Below, in pieces: positions 31,791-40,779 of a DNA stretch of 64,000 nucleotides (the first letter of the stretch is position 1; each line of letters starts with the position of its first letter). A model generated the notes under the pieces. It did no database searches. It had not been told where the DNA came from and saw only the letters and a list, made by a program, of their open reading frames with translations. The position numbers and the translations under genes were made by a program. The DNA is taken from NCBI RefSeq assembly GCF_004342285.1, contig NZ_SMCV01000006.1, positions 186,001 to 250,000 of the forward strand, read 5' to 3'. The stretch is from Klebsiella sp. BIGb0138 (GTDB lineage Bacteria; Pseudomonadota; Gammaproteobacteria; Enterobacterales; Enterobacteriaceae).

Positions 31791-33143
31791 TTTGCCGATC
31801 CGTAGCGTATCCTTCCCGCCACCGCCAGATTTATCCTCCTTCGGTTTCGCCATGGATAGCGTATACCAGTCAACCCGCCGGGTCAGGAACATCAGCGCCG
31901 ATAGCGCCAGCATCAACACACCGCTCCCCAGCAGCAGGGCGTTATCCTCCGAACGTAGCAGCGTCCACATCACTCCATCCAGCGCCAGCAGCGAGCAGAC
32001 AAACAGCAGGCTATTGCGCCACCCTTTCAGCACCGCCTGCAGGTAAACGCCATTGATAGCGGCGCCGAGCAGACTGGCGACAATCCAGGCCGGCGTGAAG
32101 CCAAGGTGCTCGGAGAGCGCCAGCAGTACCAGATAAAACATCACCAGCGACAGACCGACCAGCAGATATTGCATCGGATGCAAACGGCAGGCGCTTAAGC
32201 TTTCAAAGACGAAAAAGGCCATAAAAGTCAGCGCGATCAGCAAGATGGCATATTTTGTTGCCCGGTCGGTCAGCTGATATTGGTCGGCAGGAGTGGTAAC
32301 GCTGACATTAAACGCAGGCAGGCTCTGCCATTCGATGGTTTCATCATCGGGGAAATAGTGCGCCATGTTGTTAGCGAACCAGCTGCTTTGCCAGCTGGCG
32401 CTAAAGCCCGAAGCGCTGATTTCACGATGTTGCGGCAAAAAATCGCCGAGGAATCCCGGATGCGGCCAGTTGCTGGTCATCTGCAGGTCGCTGTTACGCC
32501 CGAGCGGAACCACCGAGAAGCTGCCGGTGCCGCTCAGGTTGAGCGCAAACGTCAGCGCCAGCGGCTTTGCCTGTAACGAGAGCGGCGGCATCGGCATATG
32601 TATCCCCTCGCCGCTGCCGCTTAGCCCAGGTCCCGGCTCGACGGACAAGGCGACGCCGTCGATTTCCGGAGCGGTTATAGAGCCAATTCCGCGCGCATCG
32701 CTGACGCTCACCACCAGACATGGCCTCCCCAGGGTTATGTTCTCTTTCTGCAGATCCGCCAGCCGCGCCGGGTCAAACTGCGCGTTAAACTGTACCTCGT
32801 TATGCCACAGCTGCCCTTCATAAATACCGATCTGGCGGGTCTCCACGTTCTGCCTGCCCTTTACCGCCAGCGACTCAGGTAACCAGTAGCGCAGCCAGCG
32901 ATTCTGGTATTTCACCGTTGTTTTCCCCTCGACACGGGTCAGGGTTTCGACCACCGGAATGACAATCAGCGGCCCCGCCAGCTTTTGCGAACCGCTGGTG
33001 CTTTTCTCTAAGGCATCAACAACATCGTTATGATAATCCGCACGTTCAACGATCAGCTGGCGGACCATCATCAGCGGGACAGAGAGCAACAGAATGCACC
33101 CCAACAGGGTGCTCATTTTCCAGAACAACGGTGATTTCAACAT
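31788..33143 (-). CDS. creD: inner-membrane protein CreD
   Basis: Membrane protein of the Cre regulon. Its overproduction suppresses tolerance to colicin E2 in E. coli, and in other bacteria it modulates beta-lactam responses. The 451 residues have one N-terminal helix (~10-30), a large periplasmic domain (~31-290) and about five C-terminal helices. The start at 33143 gives MLKSPLFWKMSTLLGC. It is the last gene of creABCD, separated from creC by 57 bp, and has its own cre tag overlapping the end of creC. Confidence 0.93.
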   Translation of the reverse strand: MLKSPLFWKMSTLLGCILLLSVPLMMVRQLIVERADYHNDVVDALEKSTSGSQKLAGPLIVIPVVETLTRVEGKTTVKYQNRWLRYWLPESLAVKGRQNVETRQIGIYEGQLWHNEVQFNAQFDPARLADLQKENITLGRPCLVVSVSDARGIGSITAPEIDGVALSVEPGPGLSGSGEGIHMPMPPLSLQAKPLALTFALNLSGTGSFSVVPLGRNSDLQMTSNWPHPGFLGDFLPQHREISASGFSASWQSSWFANNMAHYFPDDETIEWQSLPAFNVSVTTPADQYQLTDRATKYAILLIALTFMAFFVFESLSACRLHPMQYLLVGLSLVMFYLVLLALSEHLGFTPAWIVASLLGAAINGVYLQAVLKGWRNSLLFVCSLLALDGVMWTLLRSEDNALLLGSGVLMLALSALMFLTRRVDWYTLSMAKPKEDKSGGGGKDTLRIGK

Positions 33144-33200
33144 AGCCTTCTCCTTAGTGAGGCCCTCACCTTAGTCCGGCTATGTGGGGAGAGTTTGAAG

Positions 33201-34625
33201 CTATGTGAAGGGACGGTGAAGTTGCAGGGTGGCCACCACGCCCCCCTGCGGGCGATTCGCCAGCCGAATCTCGCCCTGATGCAATCGCGCCACCTCGTGG
33301 ACGAAAGCCAGCCCCAGGCCGCTGCTTTTTTGGCCATTCGCACGCGGCAGGGAGTAGAAACGCTCAAAAATACGCGCGAGAGCATAGTCAGGAACTCCGC
33401 TCCCGTTGTCGCTGACCGTCAGCTGTATACGCCCGTCGCGCGCTTCGGCAGCCATCACAATCTCGCCTCCCGTCGGGGTGAAGTCGATCGCGTTATCGAG
33501 CAGGTTGCCCAACGCCTGCGCCAACAGCTCGCTATCCCCTTCCATGGTCAACGCCCTGTCCTGGCAGCGCAGTTGCAGATGTTTCATCGCCAGCACGACC
33601 TCGCGTTCCTGCGCCAGACGCTGGAAAAGATGCGCCACCGCGATCGGCCGTGGCGTAATCTCCAGACGATTCTCCAGCCGCGCCTGCTGCAGCAGCTTTT
33701 CCACCAGCGATTGCATGCGCGCATTTTGCGCGAGGATATTGTCGGTGAAGCGTGCAGCAACCGCCGGAGGCGGCCCTTCCCTCAGGATCTCCGCCGCGCC
33801 GCGGATTGCCGCCAGCGGGCTTTTTAGCTCATGCGTCAGCGCATGGACGTAGTTTTCAATCGCGTGCTTACCTTCCAGTTTGATACGCATGCTTTCGAGC
33901 GCCAGCGCCAGTTTACGCAGTTCGCTGCTGCCAACAGCAGGCAGCGGCAGCGGACGATCGGCCGTCACGGAATCCGCGTAGCGCACCAGCTTGCCGATAG
34001 AAAAATTGATCCACCAGACCATCGCCGAGCCGATCAGCAGCGCAATCCCTAACAGCGCCCCGCCGGCCCACAAAATGCGACGTTCGCTGCGCTTAATCAC
34101 CGAAGCCATCGCCTGATTGGGTTTACTGACGGTCAGCACGCCGATAATACGACCGTTATCGGTCACCGGGGCGGCGATATACATCGCTGAGCTGTCCGGA
34201 TCGTCCGGGTCAGTTCGGGTGCTGCGGGCGCCGTACTGGCCGCGTAGCGTCAGCCAGACATCGTTCCAGCGGGAGTAGTCCTGCCCCACCGCTTCTCCTG
34301 TCGAGTCAAAAACGACTTTCCCCTGCGCGTCGGTCAGATAGACGCGGTATTCATTCCGGGTTTTGCGAATCCCCGCAATACTGGCGTTGAGCGGCTGCTG
34401 GCGCAGCGTCTGAAAGGCCTCGGCCAGACGCCCCTGCTGCGGATTGGCGGCGAGTAAGTCTTCACGCGCCAGCGCGGCCAGCAGCGTTGCGGTATCAATC
34501 AGCGTACCTTCCGTTGCGCGGCGTACGCCGGGTTTGACCTCCTGAACGAAAATCGACAGGACGAACCACGCCGCAACGGCGACAATCAGGAAGTAGCCAA
34601 GCAGCAGCCGCATGCCGATGCGCAT
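33201..34625 (-). CDS. creC: sensor histidine kinase CreC
   Basis: Membrane sensor kinase of the CreBC system, linked to growth on fermentation products in minimal media. Order: N-terminal helix (~8-28), periplasmic sensor region (~30-180), second helix (~184-207), dimerisation domain with phospho-acceptor His265 in HALTHELKSPLAAI, and HATPase with NAIDFTPTGG, DNGSGVPD and SSGLGLAFVHE. The 474 residues match E. coli. The start shares a base with the creB stop. The last codons contain the creD cre tag. Confidence 0.97.
   Translation of the reverse strand: MRIGMRLLLGYFLIVAVAAWFVLSIFVQEVKPGVRRATEGTLIDTATLLAALAREDLLAANPQQGRLAEAFQTLRQQPLNASIAGIRKTRNEYRVYLTDAQGKVVFDSTGEAVGQDYSRWNDVWLTLRGQYGARSTRTDPDDPDSSAMYIAAPVTDNGRIIGVLTVSKPNQAMASVIKRSERRILWAGGALLGIALLIGSAMVWWINFSIGKLVRYADSVTADRPLPLPAVGSSELRKLALALESMRIKLEGKHAIENYVHALTHELKSPLAAIRGAAEILREGPPPAVAARFTDNILAQNARMQSLVEKLLQQARLENRLEITPRPIAVAHLFQRLAQEREVVLAMKHLQLRCQDRALTMEGDSELLAQALGNLLDNAIDFTPTGGEIVMAAEARDGRIQLTVSDNGSGVPDYALARIFERFYSLPRANGQKSSGLGLAFVHEVARLHQGEIRLANRPQGGVVATLQLHRPFT
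33205..33220 (-). promoter_or_regulatory. cre tag (CreB-binding direct repeat) for creD
   Basis: The minus strand reads TTCACCGTCCCTTCAC, a perfect match to the CreB consensus TTCACnnnnnnTTCAC. It lies within the last codons of creC (encoding HRPFT), about 60 bp before the creD start. Confidence 0.85.
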
Positions 34626-35314
34626 CAGAAGCCTCCCAGGCTATACCCCATGCCGCGGTGGGTGTTAATCGGCGAAAGATGAGGATTCACCTCACGCAGT
34701 TTGGCGCGCAGGGTTTTAATATGGGTATCGACGGTACGGTCGTAGCTCTCATGCGCATCGCTCCACACCCGTTCCATCAGCTGCCGGCGGGAAAAAACGC
34801 GGCCAGGGGCGTGCAGCAGCGTTTTTAGCAGCAGATATTCATAGCGGGTCAGCGTTAACGGTTGGCCGCACCAGGTCACCTGAGTGGTGGCGTCATTGAG
34901 GGTAAACTCGCCCACCTGCAGCCGTGGCGAAGGGGCGGAAAACTTTTGCAACCGGCGTAACACGGTGCGCACTCGCGCGCAGACTTCACGCGGGGAAAAG
35001 GGTTTGGCAATATAATCATCGGCGCCGATTTCGAGCCCCAGCAGCTTATCCACCTCCTCGCTGCGCGCCGTCAGGAACAGTACCGGTAACGCCGGATAGC
35101 GCGTCAGCAGCTGGCGGCAGAGCTCAAAGCCGCTGATATCCGGCAGACCGACATCCAGAATCGCCAGGTCCGGGATCTGCTGGCGGGCGGCATCCAGCGC
35201 GGGTAGCCCGCGCCCGAATACGCTGACGATAAAGCCTTCCTGCTGAAGCATATAGACCAGCGTATCAGCAATACTCTGCTCATCTTCCACCAACCAGATC
35301 CGCGGTTGTTGCAT
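34625..35314 (-). CDS. creB: response regulator CreB
   Basis: OmpR-family regulator that binds cre tags. The receiver domain has Glu10/Asp11, phospho-acceptor Asp54 in LAILDVGLPDISG and DDYIAKPFSPRE. The C-terminal winged helix contains SYDRTVDTHIKTLRAKL. The 229 residues match E. coli. It lies 12 bp after creA and overlaps creC by one base, so it is a translationally coupled regulator-sensor pair. Confidence 0.97.
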   Translation of the reverse strand: MQQPRIWLVEDEQSIADTLVYMLQQEGFIVSVFGRGLPALDAARQQIPDLAILDVGLPDISGFELCRQLLTRYPALPVLFLTARSEEVDKLLGLEIGADDYIAKPFSPREVCARVRTVLRRLQKFSAPSPRLQVGEFTLNDATTQVTWCGQPLTLTRYEYLLLKTLLHAPGRVFSRRQLMERVWSDAHESYDRTVDTHIKTLRAKLREVNPHLSPINTHRGMGYSLGGF

Positions 35315-35326
35315 CGGCGTTCCCTG

Positions 35327-35800
35327 TTATTTATTCCATGGCATGATCGGCACGGCGCTGAGCGCGTTCTTCGGCGAACCGTCGACGACTTTATCCGAAT
35401 AGCTCATGTAGATCAGCGCATTACGTTTACTGTCGTAAAAGCGTACCACCTGCAATTTTTTAAACACCAGCGAGGTGCGTTTCTGGAACACCACCTCACC
35501 CTGCGACTTGCCGTTCTTAATCTTATCACTCAGCTCGATCGGCCCGACCTGCTGGCAAGAAATGGCCGCATCAGAGGTATCTTCCGCCAGCCCGAGGCCA
35601 CCCTTAATCCCGCCGGTTTTCGCCCGGCTGATGTAGCACGTCACATTCTGCACATCCGGATCGTCAAAAGCTTCCACGACGATTTTATGGTCCGGGCCAA
35701 AAAATTTGAATACCGTATCCACGGAGCCAATTTGTTCCGCCTGGGCGACCTGACAACCGGCCAGTAAAAACAGCCCGGCTACTAACTTCTTGTATTTCAT
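35327..35800 (-). CDS. creA: exported protein CreA
   Basis: Conserved exported protein of unknown function at the head of the cre operon, 157 residues as in E. coli. The mature part is highly conserved ([39 protein letters not shown], four cysteines including a likely disulfide pair). The signal sequence [19 protein letters not shown] contains LLAGC (Cys16), a perfect lipobox not present in my recollection of E. coli CreA, and also a signal-peptidase-I type site after AQA (see findings). Confidence 0.92.
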   Translation of the reverse strand: MKYKKLVAGLFLLAGCQVAQAEQIGSVDTVFKFFGPDHKIVVEAFDDPDVQNVTCYISRAKTGGIKGGLGLAEDTSDAAISCQQVGPIELSDKIKNGKSQGEVVFQKRTSLVFKKLQVVRFYDSKRNALIYMSYSDKVVDGSPKNALSAVPIMPWNK

Positions 35801-35923
35801 ATTGTTACCATTCTTTAGAATTTAGCGGAGTGATGACGTTCTGCTCAGTGGAAAATGTTTATAGATCACAGCTTTACAAAATTCCTCACCATCGCCACTG
35901 ACAAATCGCATTTATAAGCAAAA

Positions 35924-35942
35924 AAAACACTGAATGCTAAAA
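35924..35942 (+). promoter_or_regulatory. candidate mar/rob box in the rob promoter
   Basis: AAAACACTGAATGCTAAAA resembles the MarA/SoxS/Rob consensus AYnGCACnnWnnRYYAAAY with a few mismatches, and overlaps the position expected for the -35 of a promoter whose -10 may be TATTAT (35956-35961). rob is known to be repressed by MarA and Rob in E. coli. Confidence 0.4.
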
Positions 35943-36009
35943 CATCAAAAAATGCTATTATCCGCTACCTTAGTAGCAGGCTACCTGAGTTTAAGGATGA
36001 GGACATTTT

Positions 36010-36879
36010 ATGGATCAAGCAGGGATTATTCGCGATCTCCTTAGCTGGTTAGAAGGTCACCTGGATCAGCCACTGTCACTGGACAATGTGGCGGCAAAGG
36101 CGGGTTATTCCAAGTGGCATTTGCAAAGAATGTTTAAAGACGTGACCGGCCATGCCATAGGTGCCTATATCCGCGCTCGTCGCCTGTCAAAATCAGCGGT
36201 CGCCCTGCGCCTGACTGCCCGCCCGATTCTTGATATTGCGCTGCAGTATCGTTTTGACTCACAGCAGACTTTCACCCGCGCGTTTAAGAAACAGTTTTCT
36301 TTAACGCCGGCGCTGTACCGCCGCTCCCCTGACTGGAGCTCCTATGGTATGCGTCCTCCGCTGCGTCTGGGCGAGTTCGCCATGCCGAAGCATGAGTTCG
36401 TCACGCTAAGCAATACCCAGTTGATCGGCGTGACCCAGAGCTACACCTGCAAGCTCGAAGAGATCTCTGACTTCCGTACCCAGATGCGCGTGCAGTTCTG
36501 GCGTGATTTCCTCGGCAATTCGCCGTCAATCCCGCCGCTGCTGTACGGCCTGCACGAACCGCGTCCGAGCCTTGAAAAAGACGACGAGCAGGAGGTCTTC
36601 TATACCACCGCGCTGATGCCGGAGATGGCGAACGGCCACCTGCACAACTCCCAGCCGATCGTTCTGGAAGGCGGAGAGTATGTGATGTTCACCTACGAAG
36701 GGCCAGGGACCGGATTGCAGGAGTTTATCCTGACGGTGTATGGCACCTGCATGCCAATGCTCAACCTGACCCGCCGCAAGGGGCTGGATATTGAACGCTT
36801 CTTCCCGGAGGATGAAAGCCGGGATCAGGACACGCCGATTCAACTGCGTTGTGAGTACCTGATCCCGATTCGTCGTTAA
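36010..36879 (+). CDS. rob: right origin-binding protein / AraC-family activator Rob
   Basis: Activator of the mar/sox/rob regulon (efflux, superoxide and organic-solvent tolerance); it also binds oriC. The N-terminal AraC DNA-binding domain (1-~105, two HTHs: LDNVAAKAGYSKWHLQRMFK and LDIALQYRFDSQQTFTRAFK) is followed by a C-terminal GyrI-like effector domain. The 289 residues match E. coli. Its stop codon overlaps the gpmB stop on the other strand (4-bp convergent overlap). Confidence 0.97.
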   Translation: MDQAGIIRDLLSWLEGHLDQPLSLDNVAAKAGYSKWHLQRMFKDVTGHAIGAYIRARRLSKSAVALRLTARPILDIALQYRFDSQQTFTRAFKKQFSLTPALYRRSPDWSSYGMRPPLRLGEFAMPKHEFVTLSNTQLIGVTQSYTCKLEEISDFRTQMRVQFWRDFLGNSPSIPPLLYGLHEPRPSLEKDDEQEVFYTTALMPEMANGHLHNSQPIVLEGGEYVMFTYEGPGTGLQEFILTVYGTCMPMLNLTRRKGLDIERFFPEDESRDQDTPIQLRCEYLIPIRR

Positions 36880-37523
36880 CGCTGCAGCTCATCCAACGCG
36901 GGGGCGTCAAGATGCGACACATCCCCCGCCGTTTCCACGACCCAGCCCGATGCCAACCACAGACTCTGCTGATAATCCACCCGTGAAATTGAGCAGTTAC
37001 GCAAACGCAGGCGGCGTTCCGCATGCGCGGGCAGACCGAGAATCGTACTGACCAGGCAGCCCAACGCGATGCCGTGGCTCACCAGCAGCGGTCGGCTCCC
37101 GGCAGGCAGATCCAGGCAGGACGCCAGCGCGGCATGCATCCGTTCGCTCAGCTCCTGCATCGACTCGCCTTGTGGAATACGGCCGTCCGGGGTGCCATTT
37201 ACCAGCCGACGACGCCACTCCTCTTCTTCTTCACTCAGCGAGTCGATATGGCGCTTCTCAAGAACCCCCATATCCAGCTCGCGCAGCCGCGAATCAAGGG
37301 TAACGCCGCAGCCGCAGGCTTCCGCGATAATTTCCGCCGTCCGGCGCGTACGCCCCAAATCACTGGCAATAATATGCGTAATACCCAGCGATCTGGCGCG
37401 CTCGCCGACCTGCCAGGCCTGACGTTCGCCGTGGGCGGTTAGCGGGCTGTCGGACTGGCCCTGAATACGTCGCTCGGCGTTCCACTGCGTTTCACCGTGG
37501 CGAACTAGGTGTACCTGTAACAT
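36876..37523 (-). CDS. gpmB: histidine phosphatase family protein GpmB
   Basis: Histidine-phosphatase superfamily enzyme historically called phosphoglycerate mutase 2 (YtjC); true mutase activity is doubtful. The catalytic motif LVRHGETQWNAE places His at residue 8-9; other features are SDLGRTRRTAEI and LLVSHGIALG. The start at 37523 (MLQVHLVRHGE) gives 215 residues as in E. coli; the nine-residue extension to 37550 (STERKKR) is not conserved. Divergent from yjjX across 112 bp. Confidence 0.93.
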   Translation of the reverse strand: MLQVHLVRHGETQWNAERRIQGQSDSPLTAHGERQAWQVGERARSLGITHIIASDLGRTRRTAEIIAEACGCGVTLDSRLRELDMGVLEKRHIDSLSEEEEEWRRRLVNGTPDGRIPQGESMQELSERMHAALASCLDLPAGSRPLLVSHGIALGCLVSTILGLPAHAERRLRLRNCSISRVDYQQSLWLASGWVVETAGDVSHLDAPALDELQR

Positions 37524-37635
37524 GCGTTTTTTCCGTTCTGTGCTCTTCACAATTTCGCTTGCGGGCGCCGTGCCTGCAGCGAAAACGATTTGGAGTATAC
37601 TGCGATGACGTTAATGTATTCTGAGTCGTTTGATT

Positions 37636-38151
37636 ATGCACCATGTTGTCTCAGCTACCACCAATCCCGCCAAAATTCAGGCAATTCTGCAGGCGTTTAA
37701 CGAGATCTTCGGCGCCGGATCCTGCCATATTGCGTCCGTCTCCGTCGAGAGCGGCGTACCGGAACAGCCATTTGGTAACGAGGAAACGCGCGCTGGCGCA
37801 CGAAACAGGGTGAGCAACGCACGTATTGCGCAGCCGAATGCCGATTTCTGGGTCGCCATTGAAGCCGGGATCGACGACGGCAGCACCTTCAGCTGGGTGG
37901 TGATTGAAGATCGCCATCAGCGCGGCGAAGCGCGATCGGCGACGTTGCCATTACCGACGGTGATCCTGGAACAGGTTCGCGCCGGTGAGGCATTAGGCCC
38001 GGTGATGTCGCAGCATACCGGTATTGATGAGATTGGCCGCAAAGAAGGCGCTATCGGCGTCTTCACCGCCGGTAAACTCACCCGCAGCAGCGTCTATCAC
38101 CAGGCGGTGGTGCTGGCGTTAAGCCCGTTCCATAACCCTATTTACCGTTAA
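37636..38151 (+). CDS. yjjX: inosine/xanthosine triphosphatase
   Basis: House-cleaning NTPase that hydrolyses ITP and XTP, keeping deaminated purines out of nucleic acids. It has the Maf/HAM1-like fold family of YjjX/NTPase 1: [17 protein letters not shown] at the N-terminus, [21 protein letters not shown] and [18 protein letters not shown]. The ATG at 37636 gives 171 residues; a TTG two codons upstream is the only alternative. The ribosome site is weak. Its 3' end overlaps trpR (convergent) by 14 bp. Confidence 0.93.
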   Translation: MHHVVSATTNPAKIQAILQAFNEIFGAGSCHIASVSVESGVPEQPFGNEETRAGARNRVSNARIAQPNADFWVAIEAGIDDGSTFSWVVIEDRHQRGEARSATLPLPTVILEQVRAGEALGPVMSQHTGIDEIGRKEGAIGVFTAGKLTRSSVYHQAVVLALSPFHNPIYR

Positions 38152-38464
38152 GCAGAGCCTGTTCCAGCCACTGTCGCAGCTCGGGCGGGGCCGATTTCAG
38201 GCTGTTGGAGCCGCGGGTAATGGTGGCAATCCCGGCGCCGAGCTCATTTTTGAGCTCGCGCTGGCTCATTTCGCCACGCAATAACTCTTCAATGATACGC
38301 ACCCGCGTGCCCAGCGCTTCGCGCTCATCGGGCGTCAGCATTAATTGCAGTAATGGCAGATGCAGATCGTCGGCGTACGCCTGCTGGAGTAACGCTACGA
38401 AGCGAAGCCATTCCTGATGACGCTGTTCGGCCACTGCCGCTGAATATGGAGATTGTTGGGTCAT
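38138..38464 (-). CDS. trpR: trp operon repressor
   Basis: Tryptophan-dependent dimeric repressor of trpEDCBA, aroH, mtr and its own gene. The 108 residues match E. coli. The HTH is [22 protein letters not shown] (about residues 66-87), preceded by LLRGE. The start at 38464 gives [13 protein letters not shown]; the open frame extends 60 codons upstream through the operator, which is clearly not coding. It sits downstream of slt with its own promoter and operator. The 3' end overlaps yjjX. Confidence 0.97.
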   Translation of the reverse strand: MTQQSPYSAAVAEQRHQEWLRFVALLQQAYADDLHLPLLQLMLTPDEREALGTRVRIIEELLRGEMSQRELKNELGAGIATITRGSNSLKSAPPELRQWLEQALLNGK

Positions 38465-38510
38465 GTTACGCCGCCATGTTGAGGCAGGCGACCGTGGCCG
38501 CCTGTCGAAT

Positions 38511-38551
38511 GTACTCATTAACGAGTACAAAGCATAACATACTCCGTTCAA
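38511..38551 (-). promoter_or_regulatory. trpR promoter and trp operator
   Basis: The palindrome GTACTCattaacGAGTAC (38511-38528) matches the trp operator layout (GnACTAGTTAACTAGTnC). It covers the presumed -10; TTGAAC (38551-38546) lies 17 bp upstream as the -35. It is about 50 bp before the trpR ATG and explains autorepression. Confidence 0.8.
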
Positions 38552-38618
38552 TACTCTATCGATTTCGCGCGCCGGATCGCCGGCATGCCGCTCTCCGACG
38601 CGCGAATCACGGCGAGTA

Positions 38619-40556
38619 TCAGTAGCGTTGCTTCCACTCCGCATCGCTCAGCATCGGCCCATTCTGCCCCATAAAGTAACGGTAGTACGCATCATAGGAG
38701 AGCACGTTCTTCACGTAGCCACGGGTTTCCGAGAACGGAATGCTCTCGATGAAGGCCACCGCATCGATGCGCCCGGCGCTATTGCCCTGCCAGGTCCGCA
38801 CGCGTCCGGGACCGGCATTGTAGGCCGCCGAGGCATAGATACGGTTGTTACCGAACTGCTGATAAACATATTGCAGATAGCTGGTGCCAATATTGATATT
38901 GGTTGCCGGATCCAGCAGCTGTGACGGGCCGCTGTAGCCCGGGAGATTAAACATGCTGACCGTATGGGTCGCGGTACCCGGCATGATCTGCATCAGGCCG
39001 CTGGCGCCGACCGGCGAGCGGACTTTCGGATTCCAGGCGCTCTCCTGCCGGGCGATCGCCATCGCGTAGCTCTGCGGGATATCTTTGCCGCTGATATAAC
39101 GCGAGAAGAGATCGTTGTAGGCCAGCGGGAAGCGCTCTTCCAACTGATCCCATAGCTTTCCGGCGATCGTGGCCTGAACGCTGAGATCCCACCAGTGCTG
39201 GTTGAAAGCGTAGCGCGCCAGCTGCGCCTGCTGATCTTTGGTCCGGCTGGTCACCAGGTTCGCCCATTCACTGCGGGCGGTGTTATCCATATTCCAGTAC
39301 ATCAGCTCGCGGACCCGGGCCATTTCCGGCCCCGAGGTCAACGCAGAGTCAAGGTTGGCCGGCGCTTTATCGATCCGGAAGGTAAACTCCTCTCCCAGAC
39401 GCTGGGCGGCGATCATCGGATAGAAACCGCGCTGCTGCATCAGCGAGTGGAGGATCGCTTTCGCTTCGTCATCGCGCCCGCGCTCCAGCAGCAGATCCGC
39501 CTGCCAGTAGCGCCACTCATCTTTCTCTTTCGCTTCCATCGGCAGGCGCGCCAGCCAGGTATTCAGGCCGCGACGATCGCCGATCCCCAGCGCCATCCGC
39601 ACCCGTCGTTCCACCAGCGGGGTGGATTGCGAACGCATAATGGCGTCATCGCGCCAGACGGCCTGTTCTTCGGTCACGTCGTTGCCCATCAGACGCCAGG
39701 CGACGATATCCCGAAGTTCCTGGGTTTGATCGTCATTGAGCTGCTGGGCCTGCACCAGCGAGGGGATCATCAGCCGGGCGTTTTCTACATCCTGGCGGGC
39801 GACGCTGGCAAACGCCACCGCCGCCATCTGGCGGGTGAAATCCGTCGCCCCGGTTGTGCGGGCGAAGGTCATCACGGTATTCGGATCATTGGCCAGCGCC
39901 ACCACCGCGGACGAAATCGTCTGGTATTCAGGCGGCATCTGTTGCGCCAGCACGCTGACCAGGCCGGTATTACCCGCCTTCATCGCCAGGCGAATACGCT
40001 CAAGCCAGGCCAACGGGTCCTGCTTGCCGGAAGATCGCCAGGCGCTAAACAGCGCGTCACAGGCATTGGGCTGGCTTTTACCGCTCAGCCACAGCGTTTT
40101 CGCCCCTTCCCAGGCTTCCTGCGCCTGGCCCACGCTCAGTTTCGCATAGTAGTAATTACACTGCGCCTCGGTGCTGGCCGGCTTATCCGGACTAAACGCC
40201 AGCAGTCCTTGCCAGTCGCTACGACGCGCCAGCTCGTTGACGAAGCGCGATTTAAGGGAACGCGCGGGCGGCAGCGTCGGGTTCGCTTCGATGAAGTTTT
40301 TCACCACCAGCGTCGGCTGGTTCATCAGATCGTCAGCAATCTGCCGGTACTGGAGATAGGGGTATAGCGGATAGGTGGTTAGCGTAGGCATCAGCTGATC
40401 GACGATGGACATCTGCCGGCTGTCCCATGCCTGCTTAATTTGAGCGTAGCGGCTGCGCTGTTCATCCAGTGAATCCGCATGCGCCAGTTGGCTGAGCGTC
40501 AGCAGACTCACGCTGGCCGCCAGCAGACGCCATGCCATCGTTTTGGCTTTTTCCAC
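38619..40556 (-). CDS. slt: soluble lytic murein transglycosylase
   Basis: Periplasmic exo-lytic transglycosylase (Slt70) that cleaves peptidoglycan to anhydromuropeptides. The 645 residues match E. coli: signal peptide (cleaved after AHA, residue ~27), a long alpha-superhelical U domain, then linker and the lysozyme-like C domain with the catalytic Glu in [11 protein letters not shown] (near residue 505), [13 protein letters not shown] and [11 protein letters not shown]. Single gene; 154 bp separate it from trpR. Confidence 0.97.
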   Translation of the reverse strand: MEKAKTMAWRLLAASVSLLTLSQLAHADSLDEQRSRYAQIKQAWDSRQMSIVDQLMPTLTTYPLYPYLQYRQIADDLMNQPTLVVKNFIEANPTLPPARSLKSRFVNELARRSDWQGLLAFSPDKPASTEAQCNYYYAKLSVGQAQEAWEGAKTLWLSGKSQPNACDALFSAWRSSGKQDPLAWLERIRLAMKAGNTGLVSVLAQQMPPEYQTISSAVVALANDPNTVMTFARTTGATDFTRQMAAVAFASVARQDVENARLMIPSLVQAQQLNDDQTQELRDIVAWRLMGNDVTEEQAVWRDDAIMRSQSTPLVERRVRMALGIGDRRGLNTWLARLPMEAKEKDEWRYWQADLLLERGRDDEAKAILHSLMQQRGFYPMIAAQRLGEEFTFRIDKAPANLDSALTSGPEMARVRELMYWNMDNTARSEWANLVTSRTKDQQAQLARYAFNQHWWDLSVQATIAGKLWDQLEERFPLAYNDLFSRYISGKDIPQSYAMAIARQESAWNPKVRSPVGASGLMQIMPGTATHTVSMFNLPGYSGPSQLLDPATNINIGTSYLQYVYQQFGNNRIYASAAYNAGPGRVRTWQGNSAGRIDAVAFIESIPFSETRGYVKNVLSYDAYYRYFMGQNGPMLSDAEWKQRY

Positions 40557-40779
40557 AAGCTCTTCCTCTATATTAAGTACATCAGAGCAGCATCGTGCCG
40601 CGTGTAAAATATCCCGGTGTCGCTTTAGATATGCTAACCAGACAACGCCAAACGTGCCACGTCCTGGACATTTTTTTACTCTTCTGTGAATCCCATCGCC
40701 TCTCTGGGATTAACGCGCGAAAAAGGCTACACTTCGCCTTTGAAAACTATTCCGCAAAATAAAAGAGGCGAAGTCCACC

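Noticed and set aside
38465-38644. N-terminal extension of trpR to 38644
   Set aside because: It runs through the trp operator and the end of slt; the ATG at 38464 gives the standard 108 residues.
39195-40367. 390-codon frame antisense to slt
   Set aside because: Shadow of slt codon bias; His/Arg/Gln-rich translation and no domain match.
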